NCBI GenBank assembly: GCA_002049985.1
Contig: MVCY01000041.1
Coordinates: forward strand, 1 to 16,230
DNA length: 16,230 bases
Direction of reading: 5' to 3'
Origin: Candidatus Latescibacteria bacterium 4484_181
GTDB lineage: Bacteria > Latescibacterota > MVCY01
In this document: positions 14,206 to 16,230 of the stretch, one piece after another
Layout: every line of letters begins with the position of its first letter
Numbering within the stretch: the first letter of the stretch is position 1
Notes under the pieces: generated by a model
The model's database searches: none
Told to the model about the DNA's origin: nothing
The model's input: the letters and a program-made list of their open reading frames with translations, nothing else
Position numbers and translations under genes: made by a program

Positions 14206-15257
14206 TACTTCTCCTTTTTTGTCTTGTTTGTCATACTCTGCTCTAGTTGGCTGATTCGTCTCTCTTGCTCGCGGATAGTTTTTAGAAGAGCTGGAAGCTT
14301 GCTTTGAGCAGCCTCCACCCTCTTAGTTGTCATATGAGAGCGGGCGGGATAACCGGAGACAACTGCGCCGGAGGGGATAGACTTCGTCACCCCGGCCTGG
14401 GCGCCAACACTGGCTTGGTCTCCCACCTGAATGTGGTCGACAAATCCGGCTTGGCCGCCGATTTTGACATTGTTCCCTATGATTGTACTTCCTGAGATGC
14501 CGACCTGGGCAGCAATGACTGTATTCTGCCCCACGGTGACATTGTGAGCAACCTGTACTAAGTTATCGATTTTGGTGCCTTTTCCTATACGAGTGGCACC
14601 CATTGTGGCCCGGTCGATTGTTGTATTGGCGCCGATTTCTACATCGTCCTCAATTATCACTTTGCCCAGTTGAGGCACCCGGCACAGTTTTCCATTTTCC
14701 TCTATGAATCCGAACCCGTCGCTGCCGATCACTGCCCCCGGGTGAATTACCACATTCTGGCCGATCTCTGTTCTCTCACAGAGGGTGACATGGTGGTGGA
14801 TAAAACTTCTCTTGCCTATCCGGCAGTCGTCGCCAATAACCACGTTGGCGCCTATGATCACCTGATCTTCTATCTCCACCCGGCTGCCCACAATTGTGTA
14901 GGGCCCGATAGAGATATCCTTCCCCAGTTTCGACCCCTTCCCTACCAGTACAGAGGGGTGAACGCCTTTGGGAGGCTGAGGCTTCTGGGATTCAAAGAGG
15001 CGGAGCACTTTCAAAAAGGCAGAAGATGGATTCGATACGACGATACACGCCGGGGCAACAGCTTCGGTGTACTGGGAGAGAATAACTGCCGAGGCTTTGG
15101 TCGACTTCAGAAACCTCTGGTACTTTCGCTGGGCAACGAAGGTAATATCTCCCTTCCCAGCCTCCTGCACAGGCGCCACGTCTGTGATTAAAACCTCACC
15201 ATCGCCGTAAAGTTGCCCCCCAATCCTCTGCGCGATCTCGGCTGCCTTCACTTGCAT
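14205..15257 (-). CDS. lpxD: UDP-3-O-(3-hydroxyacyl)glucosamine N-acyltransferase LpxD
   Basis: LpxD adds the N-linked 3-hydroxyacyl chain in the third step of lipid A synthesis. The 350-residue protein has the N-terminal uridine-binding domain (about 1-95, with DVAPVQEAGKGDITFVA), a long hexapeptide-repeat beta-helix (about 100-300) and a C-terminal helix ending in lysine-rich KTKKEK. The catalytic His is H238 in NLVQVAHN (E. coli H239). GSDGFGF, the usual nucleotide-proximal loop, is at 178-184. It starts at an ATG 22 nt after the Skp-like gene and ends in TAATG overlap with lpxC, so the genes form one tightly packed operon. Confidence 0.96.
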   Translation of the reverse strand: MQVKAAEIAQRIGGQLYGDGEVLITDVAPVQEAGKGDITFVAQRKYQRFLKSTKASAVILSQYTEAVAPACIVVSNPSSAFLKVLRLFESQKPQPPKGVHPSVLVGKGSKLGKDISIGPYTIVGSRVEIEDQVIIGANVVIGDDCRIGKRSFIHHHVTLCERTEIGQNVVIHPGAVIGSDGFGFIEENGKLCRVPQLGKVIIEDDVEIGANTTIDRATMGATRIGKGTKIDNLVQVAHNVTVGQNTVIAAQVGISGSTIIGNNVKIGGQAGFVDHIQVGDQASVGAQAGVTKSIPSGAVVSGYPARSHMTTKRVEAAQSKLPALLKTIREQERRISQLEQSMTNKTKKEK

Positions 15258-15279
15258 TGGTCCAATCCCTCTGTGGCTG

Positions 15280-15822
15280 CTACTCTCCTTCTTTGTTTAG
15301 CATCTCCAGCACCTTCTCAGTAAGGTCGTATTCTGGTTTAGCAAAAACGATGTTTTGAGGGAAGGCGTCAAAGATAATGTCATAATCTTCTTCTTCCCCT
15401 ATCCTCTCCAGGATGGCATTGATCTTGTCATAGATAGGTTTTGACAACTCTTGGGTCTTTTGAGCCAACTTTCCAGTCTCGGGGGAGAGAATGCTGTCAA
15501 CAAACTTGCGATACTCTTCATACTTAGCCCTGATCTCCTCTTGTTTTTTCCTCTCTGTGTCCGGGCTCAGGAGCAGTCTCTGCCGGTCCAATTCATCCTG
15601 GAGCTTTTTAATCTCTTCTTCTTTGGCGGCAGCTTGCTTCTGCCACTCTGCCTTCAATTCCTCTAGCGTCTTCTGGGCCTCAGCATAAGCCTTTGACCCC
15701 GCCAGAATTCTCCCGGAATCGATATAGCCGATCTTCAACTCCTTGGGGTGAACTATTGTAGTGGACGCCAATACGCAAAAAGCCGCAACGGCAACAATTA
15801 CAGTGATCTTCCTCCACGACAT
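15280..15822 (-). CDS. skp: OmpH/Skp-family periplasmic chaperone
   Basis: This periplasmic chaperone carries unfolded outer-membrane proteins to the BAM complex. The 180-residue protein has a signal peptide (KITVIVAVAAFCVLASTTIV) and the OmpH beta-strand opening LKIGYIDSGRIL. A long, highly charged coiled coil follows (about 55-130, forming the Skp tentacles), then the closing strand YDIIFDAFPQNIVFA and a short final helix. The start at 15822 rather than 15888 is set by the very strong AAAGGAGG site 6 nt upstream and by the position of the signal peptide. Its place between bamA and lpxD is the classical one. Sequence identity in this family is low, so the call rests on architecture and context. 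Confidence 0.88.
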   Translation of the reverse strand: MSWRKITVIVAVAAFCVLASTTIVHPKELKIGYIDSGRILAGSKAYAEAQKTLEELKAEWQKQAAAKEEEIKKLQDELDRQRLLLSPDTERKKQEEIRAKYEEYRKFVDSILSPETGKLAQKTQELSKPIYDKINAILERIGEEEDYDIIFDAFPQNIVFAKPEYDLTEKVLEMLNKEGE

Positions 15823-15828
15823 AACCTT

Positions 15829-15836
15829 CCTCCTTT
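15829..15836 (-). promoter_or_regulatory. Strong Shine-Dalgarno AAAGGAGG of the Skp gene
   Basis: AAAGGAGG on the minus strand lies 6 nt before the ATG at 15822, which fixes that start. The longer frame from 15888 has no comparable site and would bury the signal peptide. Confidence 0.8.
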
Positions 15837-15927
15837 CGCAACTGCCAGTGATTGGTTGGTAAAAGGTGACTGGTAAACCGATAAGCAAGATATCGACTAT
15901 AGGGCCGTCTCACATTTCATCTGCCAT

Positions 15928-16230
15928 TTAAAAACTTGTCCCGAACTGGAAATGGGAGCGCCACTTGTGGCTCGGGTTGTCAAAGCCATAGGCGAAGTCG
16001 AGCCCTATTGTACCCATCATGGGCACTACCACCCGCATGCCCACCCCGACCGAGCGTTTGAGATGGAAGGGGTTGGCCTTGGATGCCCATCTCCAGGCAT
16101 TTCCTGCATCGGCAAACAGAAGGCCGTAGAGCTGTTGGCGGACAAGGGGGAATTGTAGTTGAGCGGTAGAGACCAGCATTGCCCTTCCGCCCGTCCGGAC
16201 CCCTTGTTGAACCGGCCCAACCGACCAATC
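15928..16230 (-). CDS. bamA: Outer-membrane assembly factor BamA, C-terminal end only (5' part outside window)
   Basis: BamA folds and inserts outer-membrane beta-barrels. Only the last 100 codons are in the window. They contain the family sequence GGRAMLVSTAQLQFPLV, then QLYGLLFADAGNAW, a loop (ASKANPFHLKRSVG), the strand VGMRVVVPMMGTIGLDFAYGF and the C-terminal beta-signal ending HFQFGTSF with a terminal Phe. The frame is open to the right edge; the ATG at 16179 is internal. The 105 nt between this stop and the Skp start show no terminator, so read-through into the lpx genes is likely. Confidence 0.9.
   Translation of the reverse strand, partial: DWSVGPVQQGVRTGGRAMLVSTAQLQFPLVRQQLYGLLFADAGNAWRWASKANPFHLKRSVGVGMRVVVPMMGTIGLDFAYGFDNPSHKWRSHFQFGTSF

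Overview
The window reads as ordinary chromosome from a Gram-negative bacterium that makes lipid A. It carries the end of BamA, a Skp/OmpH chaperone, LpxD, LpxC, LpxA and an FtsE-FtsX-EnvC division module. No phage, IS, CRISPR or tRNA genes were recognised. Two points suggest a lineage allied to the FCB group (Bacteroidetes/Chlorobi and related candidate phyla) rather than Proteobacteria: the LpxC reading frame runs directly into the start of a FabZ domain, a fusion known from those phyla, and the sigma-54 activator has the long linker seen in their homologues. This placement is inference. TTG and GTG starts are used several times.

Plus strand, 1-6752. A sigma-54-dependent activator cut by the window edge is followed by a LOG-family nucleotide hydrolase. 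After a convergent ECF-transporter S component on the minus strand comes a divergent regulatory region (2510-2793). It holds a good minus-strand promoter, two perfect tandem duplications and a dyad in front of panB. A run of three plus-strand genes follows: panB, a 2-isopropylmalate/Re-citrate-synthase-like enzyme with an unexpected C-terminal Cache/PDC sensor domain, and an aconitase/LeuC-type large subunit. No small subunit (LeuD) follows. The next 300 bases have no recognisable gene and end in a terminator serving the minus strand.

Minus strand, 7053-12095 (read right to left). An ICMT/PEMT-type membrane methyltransferase, a Uri/DUF123 GIY-YIG-like protein and an overlapping SAM methyltransferase are followed by ftsE, ftsX and an EnvC-like degenerate LytM protein. 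ftsE is broken: about 20 codons are missing straight after the Walker A lysine and the frame is shifted.

Minus strand, 12112-16230. This is the outer-membrane/lipid A operon bamA(partial)-skp-lpxD-lpxC/fabZ-lpxA, closed by a rho-independent terminator. The fabZ half of the fusion has lost about 55 codons, including both catalytic residues, and is frame-shifted.

The points most worth following are the Cache-fused condensing enzyme (possibly a new kind of allosteric control in an acyl-CoA/2-oxoacid pathway) and the two similar frame-breaking deletions in normally conserved genes. The deletions could be real decay or assembly artefacts, and read data would decide.
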